Assembly: GCA_035578155.1 (NCBI GenBank) | Contig: JAPWDM010000005.1 | Span: 54,318,454 to 54,382,453, forward strand | Length of the DNA stretch: 64,000 bases | Source of the DNA: Brachynemurus nebulosus | Taxonomy: Eukaryota; Arthropoda; Insecta; Neuroptera; Myrmeleontidae | Direction: 5' to 3' | In this document: positions 1 through 13,222 of the stretch, piece by piece | How the letters are laid out: each line of letters begins with the position of its first letter | How positions within the stretch are numbered: the stretch's first letter is position 1 | Notes under the pieces: generated by a model | Told to the model about the DNA's origin: nothing | The model's database searches: none | Seen by the model: only the letters and a program-made list of their open reading frames with translations | Translations under genes and position numbers: made by a program

Positions 1-253
1 GAATCATGTGAGAACTCATACAGGTACACTTTTCTGAAATACCATCTTCCTAGCACAGTCTTAATAATTTTTATAAATTTTAGGTGAACGACCGTTTGTT
101 TGTGAAGAATGCGGTAAAAAGTTTAATCGCAAACATCATTTGGAAACTCACAAACAAATTCATGGCGAAAAACGTTTCAAATGCGATCTTTGTTCGCAAG
201 GGTTTATCACGAAACAAAATTTAAATCAACACGTTATTAAACATTGCTCTTAA
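1..253 (+). CDS. 3' end of a ZAD-C2H2 zinc-finger gene (copy A, partial)
   Basis: The window opens inside the coding sequence of a zinc-finger gene. Bases 1-23 end a finger and its linker. An intron of 60 bp follows (24-83, GT..AG), and the last exon is 84-253. The last exon encodes two C2H2 fingers, starting CEECGKKF and CDLCSQGF, joined by a GEKRF linker, and stops at TAA 251-253. A polyadenylation-type AATAAA lies near 270. Exon structure, intron phase and finger sequence match the three fuller copies downstream, so this is another member of the tandem cluster. It is presumably a nuclear DNA-binding transcription factor; its target is unknown. The N-terminal part lies outside the window. 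Confidence 0.85.
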
Positions 254-406
254 ATATGTTCTGCTTTCAATAAAATTTAAAAAAACTGTTAATTTTTCAA
301 CGATTTATTTTTTTTAAAAAAGATGTTGTTTCTACTTAGAGATTTATTTATGTTCAGAAATATTTAAATCACTTAAATTAAGTATTATTAAAATAAGTAC
401 AAGTTG

Positions 407-1004
407 TTGGGCCAATTCGTATCGGCGTAAGGGGAAGCGGCTTGCGCTCAAGTGTAAGCAATATGTGCTTGAAAACAATCACATTTGGCTTGCTATTGAT
501 ATGTATGTATATTCCTGTCTCACTTTCCATGTTCTAGTGAGAAGAGTGACAAATATATAGACAACGCTAATAGCTGACTATAAACTATGGGTCGATTCGT
601 ATCGGTCTAAGCCAAATCCGCTTGCTCTCGTTTTGAATCAATTTGCACTTGTTTTGAATCACACTTGGCTTGCTTTTGACATTTTTGTATATTTCTGTTT
701 CACTTTGCATGTTCTAGAGAGAAGGGTTAAGTTTAGCGTTCGGTTTATATCGTATACAGTATAACAAGTACATATCGTAAAACAAGTGCAAATTGATTCA
801 AAACGAGAGCAAGCGGCTTTGGCTTAGACCGATACGAATCGGCCCTATGTATGCTTCTCACCCTTCTCACTAGAAGATGGAAAGTGTGACAGAAATATAC
901 ATATGTACATATCAATAACAAGCCAAATGTGTTTCTTTTCAAACACATATTGCTTACACTTGAGCGCAAGTCGTTTCCGCTTACGCCGATACGAATTGGC
1001 CCAA
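407..1004. mobile_element. Composite foldback/MITE with nested inverted repeats
   Basis: The outer inverted repeats begin TTGGGCCAATTCGTATCGG (407) and end with the complement (1004). They carry matching subterminal sequence on both sides, such as the AAGTGTAAGCAATATGTG block. A second, inner inverted pair starts near 590 (GGTCGATTCGTATCGGTC) and ends near 843, and it is related to the outer terminus. No transposase is encoded; the 74-codon frame on the minus strand is an artefact of the palindrome. It sits in the 3' flank of copy A, where the matching flanks of the other copies are uninterrupted. Confidence 0.75.
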
Positions 1005-1477
1005 TTATTGTATTACTTAACGTTGTATTTTTACTATTGTTCTAAGAACGAATAAATTTTATATTAAAATACATAAATCGTAGTAAATTTACTTTGATTT
1101 TTGAAGCAAATTTTAAGCCACAAATATAATCTGTATAAAATGCAGAGAAGGTAAAATTATTTAAATAAATAAAATTATATTATATAATTCAAATTATTAA
1201 GGTACTGTCTTTTTACTATGATTTTGGTAAATTTATAACCCGTTTACTAGTATTTAAATTTACCAATAAAAACTTTCGTTTCATTTTTTTATATTTACTA
1301 ACCAATGAAATATTTTGTACAAATAATTTTTTCTTTTCGTAGTAAAAAAAATTGGGCTAATTTTTTTCGCTGTAAAAGTACATAAATGAAAAAAATACAA
1401 TAATCGTATAAAGCTTCATGTATAAGAGTTAAACTGTCAAACGAATTTAAATATTAAATTTAAAATACATATTTATT
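1005..1477. other. Intergenic, presumed promoter region of copy B
   Basis: This AT-rich sequence lies between the MITE and the ATG of copy B. It contains a block (about 1255-1400) that recurs in front of copy C (about 6090-6240), including AAAACTTTCGTTTCATTTTT, so the 5' flank was duplicated with the gene. No clear core promoter was recognised here. Confidence 0.5.
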
Positions 1478-4100
1478 ATGTGCACGAATAATGAAGAAAT
1501 TTGTCGAACTTGTCTGAATAAAGAATTAAATTTAAAAAATATATTTTCAAGCACAACAAATATTCCATCAATTAGTAGGGCGATAATGGAATGTGCTCCT
1601 ATCATGGTAATATTTAAAAAATATTTAAATTTTGTTAAAATGATACAGTAAAAATTACTGATTATAGATTTCCGAATCGGATAATTTACCTCATACAATC
1701 TGTGAAGGGTGTTTAACAAAATTAGAAATAGCGTACGGTTTTCGAATTTCATGCATCAATTCGGATTTGAATTTGCGTAACAAAGTTTCCGAAATTAAAG
1801 TTGAAAATGATGAGAAGTCGTTAGTTTTTCCGGTAAGAATATATAATTTTTTTTGGGGGGGGGGGGATATATGTTTTTTGGGTTTTTGGGGATATATATT
1901 TTTTTTTGGGTGAATGCCATAATAATAACATTAAATATACATGCTAGTAAATAATTATGTATATGCAAAAAAGTAGGAATTGAATACATCTAAAAAAGTA
2001 AAAGTATAAACGAAGAATTTACCAAGTCCACATAGAATCAAACTACATATAAGATATAATATCCTTCTTTATTTAAATAATTCATTGTTGAGAGATTTAC
2101 TTTGTGAAATTTCATTTTAAATATTGAAAAATATTTAAAGTTTAAATTACTTTGTCAATTTCACGAAATTAAAATTATATTTATTTTATATAATTTTAAT
2201 TTCGTGAAATTGACAAAGTAATTTAATATCTGTCATTTAGTATCATTTTAGATGTGTAGTGTAATAAAATCATTTTTTTAAGGAAATATTTCATTTCTTT
2301 TGATAAATAAAGGTTTTCTGTTGTACTATAATTTGTAAAAATAGAAGTTTAGAAGGAAAATGTAAGATTATATGTGTGATTGTAAGTAATTTGAATAAAT
2401 ATATTAAATACTGATATTTTTTTAGACGTCATATTTCATTTGGTAATTATTTTGATTCTGATATTTTTTAGACGTCATATTTCATGTAACGATTGTCACA
2501 ATCCTGACAAAAACTTAAATAAAAGGGATATGAATGATAATCCTCTCGCACGTCTCTTGGCTACATTGGTTTTGCCTAGAAACTCAACTTTATTATCTCT
2601 AGTAAATTACTACACTTACTACACTTTATTTCCATTAAAAATATCAACTATCACAATAATATCTTGCTATAGATTAAGAAAACCGTCATGAATTACATCA
2701 ACCTTATGCGTAGATGTACACTAGAAAGTATTTTTGTACATTTTCTTATAAATAAAAGATTAACACTTTGCTTCGACCAAAAAATATCAGCTGTCAATAT
2801 ATGTCTAACACTCCTATATTGCTAATATGGGTCCGGAAAAGGTTGACGATCCAACGGTGCAGACATACATACGTCCATCATACGTCTGTCTCTGTCATTT
2901 AGACTTCGTGTTATGCGCATGTCCAAGAATGGAACATGTTTAGATGTTTACAAATCGTCTATCAAATTTTTATTTTTCCTACTATATTCGCAACGCATGC
3001 GCATAACGGATCGAGTATAAATAAGTCAGATAGAACTATGCAGTTTCTGTCTCTCTTAATGGGCAACACTTCCACTTACGGAAATTAGCTATATGTATAG
3101 GAGTGTTAGATAATATTATATGGCTGTCATAATGAAACTTTACCATAGATTAATAAAACATTAGCTCATAGATTACCTTAATTTTATGCCGAGTTAAATT
3201 AAGCATAACAACTAAATGATAATTTACAATGACTTAACTAAAGCTAACATTTTAAAGGCAACTGAATCAAATTCTGGATTGGATGTACCTGAAGTAAAAT
3301 CAGAAGATGAGGATATTGCAGACTATCTTGAAGTTGGTATTGACACTGAAGATGTGAGTGATGTAAATGATAAAGAAAGTGGAAAACAACAAAATACAAA
3401 AAAAACCAAAATAGATAAAAAAGGAAAAAACAAAAAAGATACCGCAGACAAAAAAACCAAAAAAACGTTCAACATCAAAATTGAATCGCCCAAAAGGCCC
3501 AAAACAAGGTCCAAAAAAATGTCCGATGGAGAAGGGCAGTGATGGATTCTATCACTGTGAACATTGTCCGCGAAAGTATAAATACAGAGGAGAATTGGAA
3601 ACACATTTAACAAAGCACACCGATTTTCGATATCGTTGCGAGAAATGTGATAAACAGTTCCTTTCACCCCATTACTTGAAGCGTCACATGTTCAGTCATT
3701 CTGAAGAACCAAAAAAATACAGTTGTGAATTTTGCGGCTTTATGTTTCGCTGGAATAGTGAATTAGAAGAACACAGACGGATTCATTTAAATTTACGACC
3801 ATATCCATGTGAAGTTTGTGATAAAAGTTTTCGACTGAGAAAAATCTTACTGAACCATATGAGAACTCATACGGGTATTTTTTACTTGAAATGCGATCTG
3901 ATTGGTTTACTATAAATAATTTTTTTGGATTTTTAGGTGAAAGACCGTTTGCATGTGACATATGCGGGAAAACGTTTAGTCAAAAACATCATTTGTCAAA
4001 TCACAAACAAATTCATGGTGAAAAACGTTTTAAATGTCATATCTGTTTGCAAGGATTTACTACGAAACAAAGTTTAAATCAACACATTCTAAATCATTGA
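1478..4100 (+). CDS. ZAD-C2H2 zinc-finger gene, copy B, with a frameshift in exon 3
   Basis: Four exons can be read: 1478-1606, 1668-1832, 3258-3874 and 3937-4100. All have GT/AG borders and the same phases as the other copies. Exons 1-2 encode the ZAD domain: CRTC in exon 1, then CEGC, an AYGFR block and LRNK in exon 2. The ZAD is a zinc-coordinating dimerisation module. Exon 3 encodes an acidic segment, a Lys-rich tract and four C2H2 fingers; exon 4 adds two more. Exon lengths sum to 1075, one base over a multiple of three. The extra base is in the A run 3459-3465 (seven A, where copy C has six); it throws the fingers out of frame and brings a stop at 3540-3542. The fingers themselves remain open in the next frame. 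This is either a young pseudogene or an assembly error in a homopolymer. Intron 2 holds the repeats at 2142 and 2804. Confidence 0.8.
2142..2226. repeat. Perfect 85-bp AT-rich palindrome
   Basis: The arms read TTAAATTACTTTGTCAATTT and its complement and continue inward through CACGAAATTAAAATTATA, around a loop of about nine bases. It lies in intron 2 of copy B. No coding content. Confidence 0.8.
2804..3110. mobile_element. MITE of about 307 bp in intron 2 of copy B
   Basis: Termini TCTAACACTCCTATA (2804) and TATAGGAGTGTTAGA (ending 3110) are inverted repeats. The corresponding intron of copy C (about 12240-12270) runs through without this segment, which gives an empty-site comparison. No open frame. 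Confidence 0.7.
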
Positions 4101-5537
<1,437 letters not shown>

Positions 5538-5771
5538 TAGGGTAAAAGCCCCCTTTGTGGAACGGTATCTAATACTGGAACAGTTTTGACATTTACATAT
5601 TTATTTCTTTAATTAAGTAAGGAAACTTTAAATGCGAGGTGAATTTAAATTGAAAAACAATCATTCTATTAATAATAATTTTTGTTATCAGACGTTTCTT
5701 TCAGAAATAACTTCATTAATATGTAAATGTTCATAATTAGATACCGTTCCACAAAGGGGGCTTTTACCCTA
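5538..5771. mobile_element. 234-bp MITE with TAGGGTAAAAGCC termini
   Basis: Inverted ends TAGGGTAAAAGCCCCCTTTG (5538) and the complement ending CTTTTACCCTA (5771) enclose an AT-rich centre. The centre (GAGGTGAATTTAAATTGAAA, then AATCATTCTATTAATAATAA) recurs at about 21560-21640 inside the longer element at 20448-21714. The two are therefore size variants of one non-autonomous family. Confidence 0.8.
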
Positions 5772-6314
5772 CATATTTTATCTCTAAAACGTTGAAAATG
5801 AAATACTCTATATAGTTACTGAAAACCCCAGATTTAATGAGTGCCCAACACGCACTTGGTGAATTTTGCTACTTAAATCTACATACATTAATTTAACTTT
5901 TACTGTTTGTTTTATTCAGCTAAAATAAGCTTGCCAAATCGTATTATTTCGTTGGCAAGATAATTTAATAATGCATTTAAAATATTTTCCTAGCTGATAA
6001 ATTCTGTTTCCTTAAAACAGATATGTACCTAAATCAATCATTAATATCTTACCCTCGTTACTATGGTTTCGCAATCAACCTACAAATATTAAATTTACCA
6101 ATAAAAACTTTCGTTTCATTTTTTTTTTTGTGCTTACTCACCAATGAAATGGTTCGTATCATTTTTTCTTTTGCAGTAAAAAAATTGCCCTAATTTTTTT
6201 TTTGCCGTAAAAGTGGTAAAAGTGAAAAAAATACAATATTCGTATGAGGCTTTATACAAAAGAGTAAAATTGTAAGAACAAATTTAAAAATTAAATTAAA
6301 AATAGATATTTATT

Positions 6315-9300
6315 ATGTGTACGAATATTGAAGAAATTTGTCGCACTTGTATGAATAAGAAATTAAACTTAATCAGTATTTATGCAAGCACATCAAATAT
6401 TCCATCAATCTGTAAAGCAATAATGGAATGTGCTCCTGTCATGGTAAGATTTTCTAAAAATTGGTAAATTAAAAATTATATAGCAAAAATTATTAATTAT
6501 AGATATCAGAAACGGATGATTTACCACATGGAATATGTGGAGATTGTGTAGCAAAATTAGAAGTAGCTTACGGTTTCCGAATTTTATGCATAAATTCGGA
6601 TTTTAATTTGCGCAACAAAGTTGCCGAAATTAAAGATGAGCAAGATGAAAAACCATTTTTTCCGGTAAGAATATATGGGTACACAGGATTTGAACGGCGT
6701 CCTTTATAGCTATCATAAAATTGGTCCCTTTCAACAGCACGACATTTTTGAAAAAATGAAAAAAGGTCATTTATGACACGTATACTTTTGTGTTTATCAT
6801 TTATACAGTCCGTCTCATAATATAGCCTCACCAAGAATTTTTATATTTCACTTACAATATTTTAGAGAAACAGGTTAGCCAGTCATACGTAAGTCGTATA
6901 TTTCGAAAATGTTTTATTGTGTAAATAAAAAGATGCAGTAACTATTTGTTTTAATAAAATAAACGCACAAACCAATCTCAAAAGTTATATCAAAAACATA
7001 TAAAATTAATATAATTTTTTGTCCTATAATATAGCCTCCCCTTTCAAAAATTACGTATAATTTTAATAATTAATAATAATTAGTTGAACCTCTTTTATTT
7101 TCCACTATTTGTAAATTTTTTGTTGGAATATTTTCATACAAATTCCTCACATATTCGAGTGGGATTTGCCGCCAGTTACGTTGAATATTTTTTTTTCAAT
7201 TATATTGTTTCCCGCCGTCGTATACGTTACGGGACGAATAACTCGATACGTTTTCGAAGATGTTGAAATCAGGTGATCTTGCTGGTCGTGTAAAACAGAT
7301 CAGTTTATTTGTTTAAACCAATCCTGTACACACTTAGCATTGTGAATTGAGACATTATCCTGTTGAAATATCGCCCTGTAAATCCTTATTTATTTTTACT
7401 TTTCGCTGAAAAAAGGTGCCTGCGTATTTTTTCGAATCCTGCCGTCCTTTTAAAGTAACAGGATCGATAACTTCATTGCAGTTAATCGCTCCCAAAACAT
7501 TATTGATGCATCATCCTTTTCTCTTCGACTCCGAAAAGTTTGGGTTTATCAACATAAAGTTGACCGTTTAAATTTTGCACGTCAGTATAAAGGCTGGACA
7601 ACAGAATGGTATAAGAAAAGTTTAAACATTATCAAAAATTTCAAAGCATATTTTTATTCACCCATTAAAAGATTTTCGAAATATACGACTAACGTATTAC
7701 TGGCTAACCCGTTTCTCTAAAATATTGTAAGTGAAATATAAAAACTTTTGGTGAGGCTATATTATGATACGGACTGTATAAAGAATAAACACAAAACTGT
7801 CATAAATGACCTTTTTTCATTTTTTCAAATTTCAAAATTGTCCCTTACTGTGAAAAGGGATGAATTTTATGATAGCTATAAAGGACGCCGTTTAAATCCT
7901 GCATACCCGAATATATACATATTTTTTTGTTTATGTTAAAATACAGAGGAAACCCCCATTTAATAATCCACTGGAGCCGTTGGAGGAGAACTTGTTAAAT
8001 GAGAAAGTCATAGGTCATGGGCGTCAATGCTTCTGATTTATATATTTGCATAATTTCACTGAGTACTGAATCGAACATATTAACATTATATGTTTCCTAG
8101 AGATATCATAGGTATTAAATTGTGAAGTATGGCTCCATTTTATTAAACCCAACTTGTAACCACGGAGACGTGTTTGTAAATATTAGATAAACCAAAATAA
8201 AGGGTTTGAGCGCCATTAAAGTAATCACATTAGTTATTTTTTTGCTTCAATTTCTTAATGTATTTGTAATACACAGCTTTCTCTCTAGTCGATTCTCTCC
8301 TCAATGGCATAATTTACTGTTACAAACTGTTACTTAAATGACAAAACTTCAGTACATAAATTTTTATCATTGTTTGTTTGTTTTTGTTTTTTTTTTAACA
8401 CAAGATACCAGCAGGTAAAACAATAGAAAAGACACACAAGAGTTAAATTGTAAATAACATACTAACACACTCAAACATATTCTCTTTGAAACACAGAGGG
8501 GTACCATTATACATACACATCTTGTGTGATGACATAATTGTTAACTGGGAGTGTGCGTCATGGGAGTTTTCTATGTAATACGTGTATAGGCAGCGTGCGA
8601 AGTATATGGTGGGGACAATTAAATCGATTGCAGCGTGAGTAGTGGAGAAAACAAGCATTAATACGGGCTCATATGTGTTTATAGTATAATAAAAAATATT
8701 AAATAAAAATATTTACATTGATTCACTTTGATTATAAACGCAGTTGCAACTAATATGTCATTCCTTATTTATCTGTCAATTTGTGGTATTTTAACTCACA
8801 TAGTCACATGAAATAATGTTTCATAAGGAGTTAAAGTTATTGATGTTTGTCTTATGACTCTACATTAAACTAAATGATTTATGCCAGCATTTCTTAATTC
8901 TCGAATTTCCCTGACGTACTTCACCGGCACCAGCAACTTTTTCCTCTGCATAATCCGAGGTTGGAAGGAAATACTGTCTTGATAATTATATCCATATTAA
9001 CGTCGAAAATTGTTTAATTACTTTTTTAATATAACTGTTATACTTCATCCAATATTTTATTGTTCAAACTGAACAAATCAAATTGTTCACATTTATTTAT
9101 AAAAAAAATTAATTGTAAATTGTACTGCGTCTTAGTAACTAAGCGTCCTAATCTTATTATATCTACATTGATTCAAACTGTAATAATCCTCTTTTATCCA
9201 TTAATTTTTCTACTTTTCTCTATTATTGACATTTCTACTACATTTATTGTTTGATTAGCGTTTGCTCTTGCATACGAATCATACGAATTATGGGTTGTAT

Positions 9301-12300
9301 TACTTTTAAATTAAATACTTCGAAGTTCTGTACAATCTCGTGAAAAAATGATTGGATCTAATTTGATCCATTTGGATCTCATTGGATCCAATATTTGATC
9401 CAATTTGATCTAATTTGATCCAAATAGATCTAATTTTTAATCTCGCTTATCCAATTGGATCTGATGTTTTATTTTTTTTTTTAATTGGTCAGATCCAATT
9501 GTATCCAAGTAGATTCAATTATTGATCTAATTTGATCCATTTGGATCTCACTGGATCCAATATTTGATCCAATTTGATCCAAATAGATCTAATTTTTAAT
9601 CTCGCTTATCCAATTGGATCTGATGTTTTATTTTTTTTAATTGGTCAGATCCAATTGTATCCAAGTAGATCCAATTATTGATCAAATTTGATCCAATTAG
9701 ATCCAGTTAGATCTGGAATTTTATTTTTCTTTATTTTGCAGATCCAATTAGATCTGATATTTAATTTTTTTGTTATTTGGCAGATCCAATTGGATCTGAT
9801 AATTTAATTTTGATTAGATTAAACAGGTCCAGATGAATTTTATTTTTAATTTTATTTGTCAAGTCCAGTTGTATCTGTTATTTTATTTCTTAATGGACGA
9901 TCATCAAATCTAATTTGACATGCTGTTTTTGTTTATGGATTAAAATAGGACTTCAAGTTAAATAACCTACTTAATAAGAACTTTCAAAAATAAAATAAGG
10001 ATTCATGAATAAATGAAGGCTTTTTACCAATATAACATAATATTTTATTGCAAATCTAAAAGTTTATTTTTATATAGGTATATTTCGATAGAAAAACAAT
10101 TTAAGGAGGTGAAATAGTCTTTCAAAAATTAGACCGAAATTTCAAATTGTCAATCCTGACGAAAAAAAATCTATGAAAAAAATTATGAAAAACTATGAAA
10201 ACCATATCCAAATTTGGACACTTTTATTATCATATTTTTTTAGAAGAATACATCGTTTGTCAGAAATTATCGTTAAAAAACAGAGATTTTAATAGATTTT
10301 CAGATATTCAGATGTAAAACGTGTAGATATTAATATTTTTTCATAGTTATTCATAATTCATAATTATAATGTTTTAGAATAATGCCTAATTTTTCATTAA
10401 AGCCTTGGTCATTTTTTATGATTTTCTATGAAAAAGTATGATTTTTTAATAATTTACTGTTTCATAGAGTTTCATAATTTTTTATCGAAGTTATCATAAT
10501 TTTTCATAAATTTTTTTCTGCCGGGGAAATATTTCGAAAATTGTAAAACATAGACTATATAGATCAAAAGTTTAAATTAGCGATGTTGCTCTTTTTTATC
10601 GACCACTAATTTTAACGGAAAATTAAGTTTATTTACAACGGGGTGGTTGCTAATAACTTGAAAGCTGTAAGACAACTAGGATTACCACCTTTTTTTAAAA
10701 AAATAAAGTATACTTAAAAATTTCGAATAAAAAAATAAAAGTCCACTCACACAAAAAAAAACTTTTATAACTTTCAGGATAAAATTTTTTGGATATCAAT
10801 TCGTGTTTTTAATAATTCCTGATAATTTCTGATAGATAATAATTTATAGGTAATAGCTGATATTTAACTAATAAAAATATTATGGTGAAAAATTCTTATT
10901 TTACTTTTCAAGTCTAATAACAATGATTACATCTAAAATTGCATTACATCTACACACCTGCAGCATGAACAGTGATCGAATCCCACAAGAAATCAACATT
11001 TACAATAAAAAAAAAATGGTACATAGTCCGTAAGGTATAGGGAATGTTGTATAGTACCTACATATAAAGATAATGAAAGAGAGATAGTAGAAAAGAGATA
11101 ATAAAAAAAAATTTGCGTTCATATTGGATCCAATTGGATCCAAGATTTAAAAATACACCCGGTAATTCAGATCCAATTGGATCCAATTAGATACGGTCAA
11201 TTTTAGGATCCAATTGGATCTGATATATTTATATCCAATTAGATCCAATCATTTTTTCACGGGATATCAGTAATTTATAGTGTTTTGTTTAGCTCCCTAA
11301 AAGACTCTAAAGTAGCCACCTTCGTATTTAAGTAGCATGTCTAATTTCTGCTACTTGAGACCTTTCGGTAGGTACCGGTATTGATAGTTTTAGGAGCACT
11401 TCAGTTTTGGATTCTTTTTGAGGGTCAGGACTTTGGAGAACAATTTTAAGCTCACGTTCATATTTTCGGGTAAAATTTGATCAAGATTTATCCAACTTGT
11501 CAAGATTTTTTGAGGCTTTTGACGGTGTTGGTTTTATTTTACAAATTATGTTTTGCAATAAATATGGTCCTGTTTACTGAATAATATATAGCGAATTATA
11601 TTCCTCATATTACACCCTGCTAGGTGTTTCAGTGAAAAAATCCAAAAACTTTACGCGCCAATGGTTAACCAATAACTGACTTTACTATGGTTGTCCAATG
11701 TCTCTGAATAGCTCTTGATAATGATCATGAATTGATCGAAACGCATCAAGCCACTTTTCGTAAAGTGTGATTTTAATTTTTAAATTTGCAGGCTGTCGTT
11801 TCCTTGCTTTTTTCACGTTAACAATTGTCACTATAAACATTTATGACGTTATTAATTCTGATTCACATTAGTGTATATAATAATTATATTCATAATATTT
11901 AATTATTTTAGTAGCAATTTTTTTTGGCACTGATGACGTCGCAATTGTTTATAATAGTGATTGTCAATATTTAATTACATTGCCTTGTTTACATAATATA
12001 TTATGTATGCCGTGCATTCTTTATTACATTAGTAGTATGATAAGCATTAAAACAGTTATTCACCTGAAAATGTGTCCTAATCAAAATGCTCAAAAAGTTT
12101 AAAAAATGCCATAAATTATATCAACCGTATGTGTAGATGTACGTTTGGAGCATTTTAGGATGAGGCATTTGCTACACGAGTTTACTCGTTTTGATTATTA
12201 AATCGATAAAAATAAAAACCACGATGGGTACTTTCTTTCGACTAAAAAATATTAGCCATCACAATGATATTTCACCATAGATCCAAAAAAGCTGATTTAG

Positions 12301-13222
12301 ATGGCATCAATTTTATGCAAACTAATTTAAAATGACTTAATTAGTTATATTTTAAAGGCGGATGGACAGGATGAATTAAATCCTGGTTTGGATGTACCTG
12401 AAGTAAAATCAGAAGGTGAAGAGATCGCGGATTATCTTGAAGTTGGTATTGACACTGAAGATGTGAGTGATATAAATGATGCAGCAACTGAAGAACAAAG
12501 TACAAATAAACCTGTAAAAAAAGGAAAAAACAAGAAAAAAGCCACAAATAAAAAAGATACCAAAAACAAAAAGGACTCCACAAAGAAAAAAACCAAAAAA
12601 CGTTCACCATCAAAACAGAGTCCTCGAAAACAAGGTCCAGAAAAATGTCCAATGGAGAAGGGCGAAGATGGATTATATCACTGTGAAATTTGTCCACGAA
12701 AATATAAATATCGAGGCGAATTGGAGACACATTTAACAAAGCACACCGATTTTCGTTATCGGTGCGAGAAATGTGACAAACAGTTCATTACAATACGTTA
12801 TTTAAAGCGACATATGGTCAGTCATACTGAAGAACCAAAAAAATACAGTTGTGAATTTTGCGGACTTACGTTCCGCTGGAACAGTGTGCTGGAAGAACAC
12901 AGACGGATCCATTTGAATTTACGACCGTATCCATGTGAAGTTTGTGACAAAAGTTTTCGATTGAGAAAAGTCTTACTGAATCATATGAGAACTCATACGG
13001 GTATTTATCTGAATTGCGATCAGATTGCGTTACTCTTGATAATTTTTATGATTTTTAGGTGAAAGACCGTTTGCTTGTGACATATGCGGAAAAAGTTTTA
13101 ATCGAAGACATCATTTATCGAATCACAAACAAATTCATGGCGAAAAACGTTTTAAATGTCACATTTGTTTGCAAGGATTTACTACGAAACAAAGTTTAAA
13201 TCAACACCTACTGAATCATTGA
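6315..13222 (+). CDS. ZAD-C2H2 zinc-finger transcription factor, copy C, intact frame
   Basis: Exons 6315-6443, 6503-6664, 12358-13000 and 13059-13222 sum to 1098 bp, giving 365 aa and a stop. Exons 1-2 form the ZAD (CRTC near residue 10, then CGDC, an AYGFR block and SDFNLRNK). Exon 3 has an acidic stretch (EGEEIADYLE), a long Lys/Thr-rich basic tract and four C2H2 fingers (starting CEICPRKY, CEKCDKQF, CEFCGLTF, CEVCDKSF). Exon 4 adds CDICGKSF and CHICLQGF. Six fingers with TGERPF- and GEKRF-type linkers indicate sequence-specific DNA binding in the nucleus; the ZAD suggests homodimerisation. Target and role are unknown. Intron 2 is 5.7 kb and full of transposons, so pairing of ZAD exons with finger exons rests on order, phase and lack of any closer partner. 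Confidence 0.82.
6670..7925. mobile_element. Palindromic element split by a Tc1-like insertion
   Basis: The arms 6670-6803 and 7779-7925 are inverted repeats of each other; AACGGCGTCCTTTATAGCTA on the left is matched by its complement on the right. The Tc1-like element (6806-7776) occupies the centre, flanked by TA. The short open frames at 6568 and 7748 are the two arms read outward and are not genes. Confidence 0.7.
6806..7776 (-). mobile_element. Decayed Tc1/mariner-type transposon (971 bp), TA target site
   Basis: The ends CAGTCCGTCTCATAATATAG and its complement are flanked by TA at 6804-6805 and 7777-7778, as expected for Tc1/mariner insertion. On the minus strand, about 7370 down to 7085, stretches such as FQQDNVSIHNAKCVQDWFK and WRQIPLEYVRNLYENIPTK resemble the C-terminal half of a Tc1 transposase, with several stops. 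A further transposase-like piece (DRLNFARQYKGWTTEWYK) lies on the PLUS strand at about 7555-7615, head to head with the rest. The element has therefore suffered an internal inversion and cannot encode an enzyme. Confidence 0.75.
8055..8306. repeat. Dispersed repeat, copy 1 (about 250 bp)
   Basis: From TGAGTACTGAATCGAACATA to the CTCTAGTCGATTCTCTCCTC block, this segment is repeated in the same orientation at about 15223-15496 with modest divergence. No terminal inverted repeats or coding capacity were seen. The class (SINE-like or fragment of a larger element) is undetermined. Confidence 0.7.
9339..11261. mobile_element. 1.9-kb non-autonomous element built from GATCCAATTG-type repeats
   Basis: The terminal inverted repeats are CGTGAAAAAATGATTGGATC (9339) and the complement GATCCAATCATTTTTTCACG (ending 11261). 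Both subterminal regions (about 9350-9850 and 11120-11250) are packed with variants of GATCCAATTGGATC, itself a near-palindrome, spaced every 12-20 bp. The left region also contains a direct duplication of about 180 bp. A second MITE (10155-10526) is nested in the centre. No transposase frame. Confidence 0.75.
10155..10526. mobile_element. MITE with CCTGACGGAAAAAAAT-like ends, copy 1 (nested)
   Basis: It begins CCTGACGAAAAAAAATCTAT and ends TAAATTTTTTTCTGCCGGGG, which are imperfect inverted repeats. The body is made of ATGAAAAA/TTTTTCAT motifs. It is closely related to the copy at 23091-23470. It lies inside the larger element 9339-11261, so it inserted later or was carried along. Confidence 0.75.

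Noticed and set aside
2440..2691. 83-codon plus-strand frame in intron 2 of copy B
   Set aside because: No domain, no conservation in copy C intron 2, and composition like surrounding intron DNA.
8443..8658. 71-codon minus-strand frame
   Set aside because: Isolated in repeat-rich intron sequence, with no motif or splice partner visible.
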